A stretch of DNA of 64,000 bases from Linanthus parryae (lineage: Eukaryota; Streptophyta; Magnoliopsida; Ericales; Polemoniaceae). The notes under the pieces were generated by a model. The model saw only the letters and a list, made by a program, of their open reading frames with translations. It was not told where the DNA came from and did no database searches. The stretch covers positions 50,119,321 through 50,183,320 of the forward strand of contig JALGPY010000002.1 of assembly GCA_023055425.1 (NCBI GenBank), given 5' to 3'. A program made the translations under genes and the position numbers. This document shows, one piece after another, positions 23,961-36,611 of this stretch (positions are counted from its first letter, which is position 1; every line of letters starts with the position of its first letter).

Positions 23961-24530
23961 TTCTGCTAGTTGTTCTAGGATTTCTCACACTCTATGGTTT
24001 CTCAAGTCTTTCAAAACTTAGTAAATTAGTGGTTTCGATGAAGAGAAAATCTCATATACTTGAGGCTTAATTGCTGATTGCACACCCCTAGTATACCATA
24101 ATTGGCTGATTGTAACACTCTCCTTCTAATAATGTCTGATTGCATCCTTCATTTGAAATATTACTAGCTTATTAAATCTGACTGCATCCTCAATATGCCG
24201 TTAGTTTCCATGTGTTTCGTAGTTTGTGAGGGAAATACGGTCAAATTCCTACCAATAAAGAATACATTGACTATAACCCATCTACACCACTACTACCGCA
24301 ATCTCTACCAGTACAACCACAATCTTCACAAGAACTACCGTCCAAAAACTTAACGGTTGTTAGCTCCGGGTACTCATTTGTATGATTATCGAAAGTATTG
24401 TGCCGTGACTACACCATTTTAAAATTTAGGTATTAAATCCACGGTTAAAGTAAATTATAGGTATCTCCGCTGCAATACATGAATTTATTTTTCTCGATAA
24501 CAAAAGTAAAATTTCTCGATTTGCTGAAGG
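23961..24530. other. Unclassified sequence before the Sirevirus element
   Basis: 570 AT-rich bases. I see no gene or repeat signature beyond short low-complexity runs. Confidence 0.5.
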
Positions 24531-24535
24531 GTACA

Positions 24536-25848
24536 TGTTAATTCAGATTCTTGTTTCAAAGCTTTGAAACTGGTTTCAAAGCCTTGATGATCTTCGGAGG
24601 ATAAGTGTGAAATGAAGGGGATTGTGTCTTCTGGTTTTAGACTTTGCCTTATTGTGTCATTAAAGACAAATTATATGTGTTTGCTTGGATTCTATTTTGC
24701 ATGAAAGTACTTAACTATCTGAATGCAGAGTATCAAACAGTACTTATACTCTGAATATGCTATTTTTGTGTTCTAACTTTGTTTTGCAGGAAATAGTTGT
24801 AGTTCAAAGCTTTGAAAATATTTTCAAAGCTTTGAAAATTTTCAGGAGTCCTTAAGCCTATGTACCAGAATGCAGGAGTGCCAAACATGTCACTAAAGCT
24901 TTGCTATTTTTATGGAATCTGTTTAGGGCTTGTCTCAAGCTTGCAGGTGCAGATTGTGCTCAATATCTGTGCAGAAAATCAATCTTATATCCGTTGGAAG
25001 AGAGTTTTTGAGAAGCATAATCAGTTGAGGATTTTTAAGGAGTTTGTTGCAACAAACTTTGTGATTGTTGCATCAACCCTTTAAATTCAAATCAAACTTA
25101 AGCTGAAGAAGCGACACACACAGGGAGATAAATTCATTTAGAGAAACTCATACGGATTGAGATAAGCATCAAAGAAGGTGATCAATTCAGATTACTCGTC
25201 CATTTCAAATCAAGAAGAACCCTTCCAAGCTTTCCATAGATTCAGTGTCACCACAATGTTCTTCTTCTTATGTTTAATCTACTTATTCATTAGAATCTGT
25301 TCAAAGTCTTCTATATTTTGTTCTCATTGAGTTGTTCAAGAGGAACAACAAAGATTCTTATTGTATCAAGTAGTTGAAGCTGTACTAGAAAGGTTAGAGA
25401 GAACCACATGCTGGTATAAGAGTAAGGAAATTCTCTTATGCATGAGTTCTAGAGCTTAAATAGTGATAAATAATAAGTTCTTGAAATCCTAGTGGGATCT
25501 GATCCCTTAGGCGGAGAGTATGCCTTTTAGAGGCCGAGCTTCGTAATAAATACTTGTTTCCTGTTCATTTCATTTCATTTCAGTACTTTACTTGCTTCCA
25601 AAACTGTTTCAACACATGATAAGTTTAAGGCTTTGAAAAGCCTTTCAAGGCCTTGAAAACTTTCAGAAGCTTTATAAACTGTCTGTTTCAGTTCAAAACT
25701 TTGAAAGTGGTTTCAAAGCTTTGAAAATATCCAAACCTTCTTCTCTATTTTAAAACCCTTATTTTTAGCAAAAGTTGCCATGTTATATTCAACCCTCCCC
25801 CCTCTATAGTATATTTGATCGTGTATTAGTACCTACTTGCACACTTCA
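24536..25848 (+). repeat. 5' LTR of the Sirevirus-like element
   Basis: 1,313 bp, TG...CA ended, homologous to 35345-36611 but with many more differences than the Angela pair shows. It contains several copies of the palindrome TTCAAAGCTTTGAA. A 74-codon open frame at 24860-25084 is repeated in the other LTR, but I do not regard it as a gene. Confidence 0.88.
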
Positions 25849-25849
25849 A

Positions 25850-25864
25850 TTGGTATCAGAGCTC
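25850..25864 (+). other. tRNA primer-binding site, Sirevirus-like element
   Basis: TTGGTATCAGAGCTC, the standard initiator-Met tRNA complement, lies directly after the 5' LTR end ACTTCA. Confidence 0.85.
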
Positions 25865-25897
25865 TTATCACTGTTTAGATCTAACAATCTTCTGATC

Positions 25898-27490
25898 ATG
25901 AGTAATATAGGTGAAGGTGGTTTCTCATAGGGAAGAACAGCAAACAGACCTCCTCTATTTTGTGGATACCTCCTGGAGTTGTGGTCTATCATACCTAATG
26001 CACCTCATACTTTCTACACAGAAAGATATGGGATAGAAATTCCTAAATATGAAGACTCTCTTTATGATACTAAATTATAAAAGGTTTCTAAAACTTATAG
26101 AGCTATGAACTTACTTTATTGTGCGTTGAATGCAGATGAGTTTAACAGAATCTCTACTTGCAAGAGTGCAAACGAAACATGGGACAAATTGGTGGTCACT
26201 TTTGAAGGAACCAGCCAAGTCAAGCAGACTAAGATCAACATTTTCCTGAGGCCATATGAGTTCCAAATGAATGAAGATGAGTCAATCAAGGACATGTTTA
26301 AGAGAAAGCCAAGAAGATACTTAGAAGTCTTCCAAAAAGAAATGGGAACCAAAGACAACAGCAATTGAAGAAGCTTAATATTTATGCACTCTTGAACTTG
26401 ATGACTTGAAGATAAAGCTCTTAACTCATGAAATTTCCATGAATGAAGTGGATGGAGGTCTCTCTGAAAGTGTCACAAATCTGGCACTCAAAGCTAAAGA
26501 ATGTGAGCAGATTCAAATCATTGAAAAGAAAAATGATGAATATCCTTTTGCATTGATTTCCAAAGCCTTGACCAGAATCCTCAAGATGAAGAAAAACATT
26601 GGAAACAAGAACTATAGAAGAGACAGATCTAGATCATCAAGCAGCAAGGACTACAAAGGTAGTTCCTCAGCATATTCAAATAAACCTAAAGGACTAAACT
26701 GTTTTGAATGTGGTGATGCATATCATTTAGTTAGGGATTGTCCATATAAGAAAAACAAACATTATCTAAAGACGGAAAAAGAAAAAAGAAAGAAAACCAT
26801 GGTTGCATCCTAGAGTGATTATGAATCCACAAGTGACTCGGATTCAGAAGAGGGTCAAGCTAACTTGTGTCTTATGTCTGAGCATGATGAGAAGGAAAGC
26901 TCCCACAAGCATAATGAGTTAATGGTGATAAATCTAATGTACAGTTCTACCGATGTATTGTCTGAGATTTTGAAAAGCATGCTCATGAATGAAGAGAATT
27001 ACAAAAATGAAATAAACTCTTTGAAGGTTGAGGTTCATGAGCAAGCAAAAAGATTTTGGAATTGGTTTCTCAAAATAAAACCCTTGAAGCTTCTCAGGAA
27101 AAATCTGATAGATATTTCAAAGCCTTGAAAACCACTTTGAAGGCCTTGAAAACTCAAGTCAAAGAAGTTGTAGCAGAAAGCTCTTTTTTAAATGACAACT
27201 TTGTTGCTCTAAAACATCAACATGATGAATTAGAGAACAAAAGATTCTAGTCACTGAGAAATTTGAAGAGTCAAAGAAAGTTATGACAAAATTTTCTAGA
27301 TCAGAATACAACCTGAATTTGATTGTTGGAGGAAGTTTACACTAAGTTCACAAACATGATATTGGATACAATCCAAATTTTCTTAGAAAGAACAATACCA
27401 GTTTTGTGAAAGCTAGTAGTAAGCTTTCTCCTAAATGCTTTTACTGTGGTAAACTTGGTCATGTTAAATTGACATGTTCCTTTAGAAGAA
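25898..27490 (+). pseudogene. Gag region of the Sirevirus-like element
   Basis: The start is at 25898 (MSNIGEGGF), interrupted by a stop after ten codons. The gag core (26105-26368) includes ETWDKLVVTFEGTSQVKQ, typical of copia gag. A CCHC knuckle (CFECGDAYHLVRDC) lies at about 26698-26745 and a second (CFYCGKLGHVKLTC) at about 27432-27475. Between them is an acidic, coiled-coil-like stretch. Here the DNA palindrome repeat is translated as repeated ALK motifs. Several stops and shifts make it non-coding today. Confidence 0.82.
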
Positions 27491-27639
27491 CAGAATATGA
27501 GGAATACTTTTTCATTCCATATTAAGGGACATGTAAGACAAATTTGGGTTTCAAAAGGGATCTGACCTCTTAATATGGTTGATCCAGAGTATGATTCCAC
27601 ATATAACACATGGTATAAAATTTATTTAAGGAATTGATT

Positions 27640-29060
27640 AGTATATGCAGGTTGTCAGCAAGAGCAAAGATCAAAAGTGAATTATGGACAGTGGTTGTTC
27701 CAGACACATGATTGGTAAGAGTTCTTTGTTTTCTAAACTAGAAGAACAAACTGGATGAACAATCACACTTAGTGACAAAGGGAAGTGCAATATTATTGGC
27801 ATTGGCAAAGTTGGTAATGAATCTGCATATTCTGATGTTTATTTAGTTGATGGTTTAAAGTTTAATCTTCTTAGTGTTTATCGACTTTGTGACAAAGGCA
27901 ACAAGGTAATATTTGAAAATGAGAAATGTGTGGTGCAAGATGAGAAATTTTGTGATTGCATACTCATAGGTCCTAGATCAAACAATGTCTACTCTTTGCA
28001 TACTAACAATGTTGCAGGTAAAAGTCTGAAATGTCTCAAATCTTTGAAAGAGGATTCAATGTTTAGGCACAGGAAGTTTGGGCAATCAGTATGGACACTC
28101 TGAAGAGTATCGCCATCCATAAAATTCAAGGATGATGAGGTATGAAAATATTGTGCTCAAGGTAAGAAGACAAGGAGCTCTTTTAAGCCAAAGAACTTCG
28201 AATGTACTTCTATACCTATTGAACTGCTTCATATGGACTTGTGTGGTCCTATGAGAGTCAAAAATCCAAAGGGTAAGTAATATATGCTAGTTGTTGTTGA
28301 TGACTTTTCTAGATGTACTTGGGTTATGTTTCTAATAGAAAAGTCTGAAGCATTGTTTGATTTTTTAAAGCTTTGAAAGGAGTTACAGACTTCTAAAAAC
28401 CTACCTATTGTTTCTATTAGGAGTGATCATAGTAGAGAATTTGATCAACTAGAGTTTGATTTGTTCTGTGCAAAGCATGGAGTCTCTCAGAATTTTCAGC
28501 TCCTAGAACTCCTCAAAAGAATGGGGTAGTGGAAAGGAAAAACATAACCCTTGGGGACATGTCTAGGACAAAATATTTCTCGACAGAAGTTGTTAATACT
28601 GCCAACTATATTTTGAACAGGTGCTTGATCAGACCCATTTTGAAGAAAACCCCCTATGAACTGTTTAAAGGCAGAAAGCCAAATATTTCCTATTTTAAAC
28701 ATTTTGGCTGCACTTGCTTTATTCATAACAATGGAAAAGATAATCTTGAAAAGTTTGATGTTAGAAGTGATGAAGGCACTTTTTTGGGTTACTCTTTGAC
28801 TAGAAAAGCCTATAGAGTTCTTATAAAAAGAATTAAAGTTGTTGAAGAAAGTATTCATGTTATTTTTTATGAAAGCAATAATTATTCTTTGAGTGAAGGT
28901 TTTATAGATTTAAATTTGAACAAGCATGAGTCAGATGATGAAGCTGATACAGAGAATGGTAGTAAGACTGGCTTGCAGGAGCACAGAAAAAAATTTAAAA
29001 ACCTTGAAATTGGTTCTCACAGCCTTAAAACAGGATCTCAAAGAACACATAGTGGATCAC
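27640..29060 (+). pseudogene. Protease and integrase region of the Sirevirus-like element
   Basis: The protease active site IMDSGCSRHM (near 27685) keeps Asp-Ser-Gly. The integrase core has LHMDLCGPM (near 28230), VDDFSRCTW, and the GVVERKN segment (about 28525) for the catalytic Glu. The C-terminal GRKPNISYFKHFGCTCFIHNN block follows (28529-29071). Many stops occur before 28529, and an open frame of about 180 codons follows. Confidence 0.82.
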
Positions 29061-29155
29061 CCACTGCATGAACTTCTCAAGGCCTTGAAAAACTTCCTCG
29101 AGAACCTGAACCATGGACTCAAAGAAAAAAGTTCCGATATTCGTCATCCCATATA

Positions 29156-29998
29156 GTGGAAAACATCATTTCTCATCCATCTAATGGTACACAGACTAGA
29201 TATCAGTTAAAGAATTTGTGTGCTTTTAATGCATTTGTTTCTCTTTTAGAACCTAAAAATGTGAAAGAGGCATTGCAAGAAGAAGACTGGATTATTGATA
29301 TGCAAAGTGAGTTAAATGAGTTTGATAGGAATAAAGTGTGGAATTTGATTCCTGCTCCCAAGAACCAGTCTGTGATTGGAACCAGGTGGGTATTTAGAAA
29401 CAATTTGGATGAAAAGGGCAAGGTAATCAGAAACAAAGCCAGACTTACGGCTAAGGGCTACAATCAAGAAGAATGCATTGACTATGAGGAGACATTTACT
29501 CCTGTAGCCAGGTCAGAAGCTATTGGAATGTTACTTGCATTTGCTTCATACAAGAACATTAAACTTTTTCAAATGGATGTTAAATGTACTTTCCTAAATG
29601 GATATTTGCAAGAACAAGTTTATGTTGCTCAAACTCCTGGTTTTGAAAGTGAGGATTTCCCTAATCATGTTACGAACTTGATAAAGCTCTTTATGGCCTT
29701 AAACAAGCTAAAGGGCTTGGTATGAAAAACTGTATAAATATATCCTTGAGACTGATTTCAAAAGAGACTTGGTTGATAAAACTCTGTTTATCAAAAAACA
29801 TGAGAAAGATATCTAAGTAGTAGAAATTTATATTGACGATATACTGTTTGGTGCTACTTTTGATACTCTATCCAAGGAGTTCTCAAGTCTTATGTGCAGG
29901 GAGTTTGAAATGAGCTTAATGGGAGAGTTGAATTTCTTTCTTGGATTCATGTTCATCAAATGAAGAAAGGAATCTTCCTACATCAGAAGAAGTATACC
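29156..29998 (+). pseudogene. Reverse transcriptase, first part, Sirevirus-like element
   Basis: VWNLIPAPKNQSVIGTRWVF, ARLTAKGYNQEECIDYEETF and FQMDVKCTFLNGYLQEQVY identify the copia RT. The catalytic segment follows near 29830 as IYIDDILFGAT, in a different frame. The domain is interrupted at 29998 by a solo LTR and continues at 31461. Confidence 0.88.
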
Positions 29999-30002
29999 AA
30001 GG

Positions 30003-31460
30003 TGAGTGTGCTAACTTTTGCTAAAATACAGTCTTTTAAAACTTGAGTAGAGAATACAGTTGATATCTCAAAGCTTTGAAACAGTTTAGAGAAGCTTTAA
30101 GAAATAACTGCAAAATACAGAGGCTTCAAAGCTTTGAGGTTTGGAAAGCTCCAAATCTTTGGAACTTCATGTTTAGACTGTAATGAAAGAATAAAACGTA
30201 AGCAACAAGAACACAAGGATTTTACAGAGTTCAATCAAATTTGAACTAGTCTCTGTCTGAGGGATCTTATCCTTCCTGGATTGAAACACAACTTCTTATT
30301 AATCACCCAGATTTAGCCCTAGATCTCAAGCCTAAGTGAGCTACCTTTCACCTATACAGATTGTGGTTCCCAACCTATCTAGTTCCAGCTACAACCTGTT
30401 GAAACAATAAGAACCTCTTTGTTGTTCAATTGAACAACTAAACTTCTAAGTTTGTGAGGTTTAAGAACACAAAATGATGATACAATACAAGTGTGAAGAA
30501 CACAGAGTAAAGATAAGCAGTAAAGCTTGAAAGTGTTCTTCAATCTGTGATGATTGATCTTGCTTCTGGAATGTCAATGGCCTGATGATTCTGAAGATTT
30601 GAATGATCAGAACTCTCCTGTTTGTAGCACTCTTCAAATCTCACGAAGATCAGTCTCAATCTCTGTCTCTCTCTAAAATTCAAAACACTGATATCTTTAA
30701 ATAACATCCAGCAACAAACTGAGAGATTTTAGGAACTGAAAACCTAAAACTCCTCCTCCCTGATGTGCTTCTTTCAACAGCTATGCTTGGATAGCTGTTT
30801 GAATTTTTTTATGGACGTTGGAACGCCCAACAAACCTGCATACACTCAACAAATAAGATCAAACAATATCCAGCCAAACTAGCATCAAGATTTGATTAGC
30901 AATATGCCAACATTTCATGATAAAAACTGGGCTAGGTTTTGTCTGAAAATAAACTCATCTAATACAATCAATTTTGATGAATATATCATCAACTTATTAT
31001 GGAATAAGTATTAATAGACAATTATATTCATAACAAGTTATGACTCCCAAAGAAATAACCTGCATAAAAAGATTTAATAAGATGAACTCAACAGTGAAGA
31101 GTATTCAGTAAATCCCAAAGCTTTGAAGCTTTGTCTGCAAGTTCATCGGAATGAACCTTAACTTTCAATCCAGCTCAAACCTGCATACAATGTTGATCCA
31201 TCCAAAAACAGAGATTGCTAAAGCTTGCATTGTGTTATATGTAAAGATGTATAACTCAGTACATACCAAAATCAAAGTCCTGCACAAAATAGTTAGTTAT
31301 ATGTATATATATATATATATAAGCATAGCTACAGTGCTTCAAAGCTTTGAAGCTTTGGCACTTGGAAATATCCGGTGTTTCTGGCTTTCATCATCAAGGG
31401 ATCTAAGCTCCTTCTGCATAAATATTTGAATATCAACATCAAAGAGCTTCGAATATATCA
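30003..31460 (-). mobile_element. Solo LTR of a related Sirevirus, inserted in pol
   Basis: 1,458 bp, TG...CA ended, in opposite orientation to the host element. Much of it is recognisably homologous, inverted, to the 24.5-kb LTR (for example the segment around 30380-30430 against 25370-25420). Flanking pentamers are CAAGG (29998-30002) and GAAGG (31461-31465), differing at one base. The host pol frame reads on across the insertion once it is discounted, confirming the boundaries. Confidence 0.85.
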
Positions 31461-32243
31461 GAAGGATCTACTAAACAAGTATAACATGTCTCAATCCAAG
31501 GTTTGTAAAACCCCTATGAGTTCTACTCTATCTTTACACCAGTATAAGAATTGTAAGAGTTTGAACAAAAAAGAATTGAGAAGGATGATTGGTTCACTAC
31601 TTTATCTCACTGCTAGTAGGTCAGATATTATGTTTAGTGTTTTTATGTGTGCTAGATTTCAAGCTGATCCAAAGGAGTCTCACTTAGTAGCTGTCAAAAT
31701 GATTTTCAGATATCTCAATGGTACCTATATACTTAGGTCTTTGGTATCGTAAGAGGTCTAATTTATTTCCTTGTGGATATCCAAATGATGATTTTGTAGG
31801 ATACAAAGTGGATAGAAAAATCACTTAAGGATGTGGTCAATTCCTTGGCCCATCCTTGATAAGCTGTCATTCATATAAGCAAAATTCAGTAGCACTATCA
31901 ACAACAGAGCTGAATATATTGCAGCAGGAGCATGATGTTCACAAGTACTATGGATAGCTCAACAAATAAGGGATCTTGGATTTGATTTCAGAGATATTCC
32001 AATCAAGTTTGACAACACTAGTGCAATCTCCATTAATAAAAATTCGGTACAACATTCAAGGAACAAACACATTGTTGTTATACATCATTTCATTAGAGAT
32101 CACGTGGAGAAAGGCGATGTGTCTTTATCTTTAGTGCCTACTAACTTGTAAACTGCTGATATGTTTACTAAACCATTGCCTAAGGATAGATTTATAGCTT
32201 TGAGATTGGAACTTGGTATGTTGATCAATGATGCATTGATATA
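31461..32243 (+). pseudogene. RT end and RNase H region, Sirevirus-like element
   Basis: Resumes copia pol after the solo LTR. Motifs are KTPMSST, RRMIGSLLYLTASRSDIMF, DNTSAISINKN, HIVVIHHFIRDHVEKGDV and the terminal ADMFTKPLPKDRF. Stops occur near 31750, 31830 and 32150. A polypurine-like tract AGGGGGAG immediately follows the pol stop at 32243-32250. Confidence 0.85.
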
Positions 32244-32679
32244 GGGGGAGTATCATGTATCATGTATTTTAGTTGCTTTCAAAGCCTTTAATATTTTTTC
32301 AAAGCTTTGAAAATTAGTCTGAAGTATAACAGTTTTTCAAATCCTTAAAACTCTTTTTAAATCCATGAATGTAAATCTGCATACTACATGAAAGTTATGA
32401 TGGATCACTTAGTTGAGTGTTACTATAGATATTACTTGTCATTATTTTTACTATTTAAAACAAAAAATTTAAAATATTTAAATACCTTTTAATCTTTCAA
32501 TCCGTAATGGAAACTTGTTGAAATTTCAAATAAAAAATCTCTTTCAAGAGATTGACATCATTCAAGAGATTGAAATTTCAATTCATTTAAGAGATTGAAA
32601 TTTCAATTTCATTCAAGAGACTGAAATTTCAAAGTCATGATGTATCTGGTTATGTATGGTTTCGAGATTTGACTAGCAT

Positions 32680-33520
32680 TGTGATGAAGCACATGCTGTA
32701 CTGCAGTACCAAAAAACAGAAACCATGCTCTCTCTTATGCCAATCTCCTACCTCTTTTATTCAAACACTTTGACATTCCTGTTACTAAAGAAGAGAAGAT
32801 TTCTGCTGGTTTTGTAGTGATAAATGAAGCCTCTTTTCAAAGGATTGGAATTGTGCAGACCTCTAAGGGAGAATGGAAATTTTATTCAGGCCTTTCTAAG
32901 AGTGAGCTTAAATCAAAGAAGTTCTATGAGCCAAAAACCTTAACCACTCCTTTTAGCTTTTCCTTCTAACACTCTAGACAAGTCACAGGTACTTGAGAGG
33001 TTAGATGTTATTGAGAATGAGCTGGATGAAATGAAGCTGGGTCAATTTGAGTTGTGTACTGAGTTCAGAAATATGAAGTACCTGGTTTCCTCCTTCAATG
33101 ACAAGGTCTCTAAAATTTTCAAGAGTTTGAACTTAGTGGATGTGCAAGAAGAGACTGTACAGATTCAAAAAGGGTCAAAGAATTCAAATTCTACTAGGGA
33201 GTTCTTTGATGAGTATTCTACAGAAGAAGAAGTCGTTGGAGTTAAGGAAACAAAAAAAGAAGCCATCATTTACTCAAAATTGCCAATTGGGCATGAATTG
33301 AAGCAAAAGAAGCAGAAAAAAGAAACTAATTCCAGAGATTGTTGCTTTTAAGGATTTGTTTGAGCAGGCTGATGAAGGAACTGACGCAGTGGCTGCAGAA
33401 CAAGAGAAAATTGAGAAAGAGAAAGAGAAAGTGCAAGAAGAGGAAGTGGAAGTGGAAGGTGATTAAGAAGAAGAGGAAGGTGATCAAGAGGATGCTGAAG
33501 GATCTGAGACAGAAGAAGAT
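32680..33520 (+). pseudogene. Post-pol reading-frame remnant of the Sirevirus-like element
   Basis: Protein-like stretches after pol include LLPLLFKHFDIPVTKEEKIS, and an acidic, Lys/Glu-rich region (33031-33351) that reads without stops for 106 codons and ends in GAGAAA simple repeats. Some Sireviruses carry an extra, sometimes envelope-like, frame in this place. The assignment here rests on position only; no signal peptide or membrane segment is evident. Confidence 0.45.
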
Positions 33521-33525
33521 GACCA

Positions 33526-34926
33526 TGTAGGGTTTTGATGCAGGTTACGCAGCGGAATAATAAAATTTTATCCTGCTCAAATCCCTCCAAGGATCACAGG
33601 AAAGCAATCATAACATGATGAAGGTAGAGAACCGTGTACCTTAGTTTGTGTGATCACTACGACAAATTGTCTCTCCGTCTCAACGAGTATCCACACCTTG
33701 GATTACTGAATGGAATCCTTCTCCTCGTGTAGTGCTAGTAACTGAATAAGGATTCAAGAGATCACACAAAACGGAGCAACACCGCGTGCCCTGGGAAGGC
33801 CAACAGCGTTGGGTAGGGGCGGCCGGGTTGAGTTGGCCGAGCCTCTCAACTTTTCTCTCTCCTTTCTTTGTTATGTTCTCTCAATAATGAATCTTATTGA
33901 GAATTAACAAGCTAGGTTCCTTTATATAGTTAATAACTCCTTATCAACTATATAATTCCTAATACTAATTATGTCCATACACGGATTAGTTCACCTTAAA
34001 AATTAGTCCTACTAAATTTGCTTGTGATTGTGTTTTAGATCCTCTTGATTAATTAGTCACACTAGTTAATGCCCATATCCAGTTTAATCCATATGGTGTG
34101 TGACCCCATAGGTTTATACTTAGTTGGTAGTAACTATTACTAACATAGAGCGGTGTCTAGCAACACATCGATGTCACCCAACTAATAAAAATAGTCAGCG
34201 ATCCGACAAACCTTGTGCCCAATGTTACCTCATTATATTATCCCCTTGTCTCCATATCCGGATTGGACACGAGACATAGTAGTCACACTCCTATATTCAA
34301 TCCATAGTTTCTCGATCATGGGAATATGCTTATCCGAGCAGATAACATCAATATCTCCATATTGATTTATCTGAGTCTGGCCAGGCATTCTATAAGCACC
34401 ATCCCTCGAGTGGCCATGGATATTTTCTGCCATTATGTGGGAGGGACAAATCCTCTCTACATCACTATCATTTCTAAGCTTTCTTATTATCATGCCCGAT
34501 AGTTATCTTTATAGTTACCTAGTTACGGTGTAACGCTTGATAATATCAAAGCATGATCTTTCACAACGAGAGTATCTAGTGACCTCAAGTCTAAGGATTA
34601 CAGTACCATTAGCGCTACGAGAAGCACTTGTCACTGTTACATAATCTAATGTATCATTCTCGTTGTGGGTCAATCCAGTATGCCATTACTCCTAATGCTT
34701 ACCCATGTGTTAGACTTGATATCTCCATATCAATCTACCGACATATTAATCTATAGTGATCGTACTGTTAATAAATATTATGGACTAGGAATATTTAAAA
34801 TAAACAACACACATTGTAATCTAAGGGCTTCATTATATTAAATATCTCCATAAATAATAAATAAATATTCTAGCCGAACAATGTTCATACTAAATTTTGA
34901 TTGCCTCTAGGGCACCTATTCCAACA
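33526..34926 (-). mobile_element. Angela-type solo LTR nested in the Sirevirus 3' region
   Basis: 1,401 bp starting TGTAGGGTTTTGATGCAGG and ending GCACCTATTCCAACA, clearly homologous along its length to the Angela LTRs at 8339 and 15381, with more divergence. Flanking pentamers GACCA and GACAT share three leading bases only, so the duplication is decayed. It is a product of LTR-LTR recombination. Confidence 0.85.
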
Positions 34927-35332
34927 GACATAATTCAAACCCTTGAACTCCTGCCTTTTCTTTCTGAATTTTCAAAGCCTTGAAATATTTCAGTCTTTTA
35001 AAACTCTCAGTTTTCTTTAAGTATTTCCAATTTCTGTAATAAGATAAAACATTTTGTACTACTCTTTTGATGAAAGTCAAAAAGGGCGAGAAATTAGATG
35101 CTTTTGTGGAGGTGAACTTGTTTAGGATGTTTTGGTGGATATGTGTTTACTTTTATGAGCTATTGTGATGTTTTGATATTAGTATTACTACCTGGATAGT
35201 GATATTTTGAAATTTTCTTAGTTGCTTAACTGTTTGGTATTTAATTTTGATTATGATGACTGTTTCTGCTATATTATTAATGAATCTTATTCCAGGTATA
35301 AAATCTTAACATATTATTATTTTGTATTTCAT

Positions 35333-35344
35333 CAAGGGGGAGAT
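35333..35344 (+). other. Polypurine tract of the Sirevirus-like element
   Basis: CAAGGGGGAGAT abuts the 3' LTR start TGTTAATTC. Confidence 0.8.
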
Positions 35345-36611
35345 TGTTAATTCAGATTCTTGTATCAAAGCTTTGAAACTGGTTACAAAGCCTTGAAAAT
35401 ATTCCGACGATAAGTGTGAACTGAAGGGGAGCTTGTCTCCTTATTTTAGACTATGCCTTATTGTGTGATGAAAGACAATTATTTATGTTTCCTTATATTC
35501 TGTTTTGTAGGGAAATTACTTAACTATTTGAATGCAGGAGTATCAAACGGCGCTTATTCTCTGAATATGCTAGTTTTGTGTTCTAACTTTGTATTGTAGG
35601 AAACAACTATAGTTCAAAGTTTTGAAAAGTTTTTCAATGCTTTGAAAATGTTCAGGAGTCCTTCAGCCTATGTACCAGAATGCGGGAGTGCCAAACATGT
35701 TACTAAAGCTTTGTTATTTTTATGGAATCTATTTAGGACTTCTCTCAATCTTGCAGGTGAAGATTGTGCTCAATATCAGTGTAGAAAATCAAGCTTATAT
35801 CCGTTGGAAGAGATTTGTTGAGAAGCAGAATCAGTTGAGAATTTTTAGGGAGTTTGTTGCAACAAACTTTGTGACTGTTGCAGCAAGCCCTTAAATTCAA
35901 ATCAAACTGCAGCTGAAAAAGTGACACACACAGGGAGATGCATTCATTCAGAGAAAATCATACGGATTGAGAGAAACATCAAAGAAGGAGATCAGTTCAG
36001 AGTACTCATCCATTTCAAATCAAGAAGAACACTTCCAAGCTTATCATAGCTTCACTGTCATCACATTGTTCTTCTTCTTATGCTTAATCTGCTTATTCAT
36101 TAGAATATCTTCTAAGTCTTATATATTTTATTCTCATTGAATTGTTCAAGAGGAACAACATAGAATCTTATTGTATCAAGTAGTTGAAGCTGTACTAGAT
36201 AGGTTAGAGAGAACCACAAACTGATATAAGAGTAAGGCAATTCTCTTAGGCCTGAGGTTTAGGGCTTAACTAGTGATAAATAAGAAGTTGTTGAAATCCT
36301 AACGGGATCAGATCCCTCATGCGGAGAGTAGGCCTTTTAGAGGCCGAATTTCTAACAAATACTTGTGTCTTGTTCATTCCATTTCAGTACTTTACTTGAT
36401 TGAAATACTGTTTCAACACATGATAAGTTCAAGGCTTTGAAAATCCTTTTAAATCCTTGAAAATTTCAGAAGCTTTCTAAACTGTCTGTTTCAGTTCAAA
36501 GCTTTGAAAATCTCCAAACATTCCTGCTCAATTTTCAAACCGCTATTTTTAGCAAAGTTGCCATACTCTATCCAACCCCACCCCTCTAGAGTATATTTGA
36601 TCCTGTATTAG
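35345..36611 (+). repeat. 3' LTR of the Sirevirus-like element, 3'-truncated
   Basis: It matches the 5' LTR until GTATTAG at 36611, then changes to unrelated sequence, lacking the final TACCTACTTGCACACTTCA-like end. The loss coincides with the edge of the LINE sequence. Confidence 0.85.

Larger units (their letters stand above)
24536..36611 (+). mobile_element. Sirevirus-like Ty1/copia element with nested solo LTRs
   Basis: A 12-kb copia element on the plus strand. LTRs start TGTTAATTCAGATTCTTG at 24536 and 35345. An initiator-Met primer site follows the 5' LTR, and a polypurine tract precedes the 3' LTR. Gag, protease, integrase, RT and RNase H appear in copia order but are full of stops. 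The long region after pol and the many palindromic repeats fit the Sirevirus lineage. Two solo LTRs are nested within it (30003-31460 and 33526-34926). The last ~19 bp of the 3' LTR are missing, so no target duplication can be paired with GTACA at 24531-24535. Confidence 0.88.

Noticed and set aside
24860..25084. 74-codon open frame conserved in both Sirevirus LTRs (also 35670-35894)
   Set aside because: Similarity follows from LTR duplication; no domain and no known LTR-encoded protein in this lineage.
25850..25864. Possible tRNA gene (TGGTATCAGAGC)
   Set aside because: This is the reverse-transcription primer site next to an LTR; no tRNA body is present.
33326..33590. Leu/Phe-rich and Lys/Arg-rich open frames
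   Set aside because: Produced by GAGAAA/GAAGAG simple repeats.
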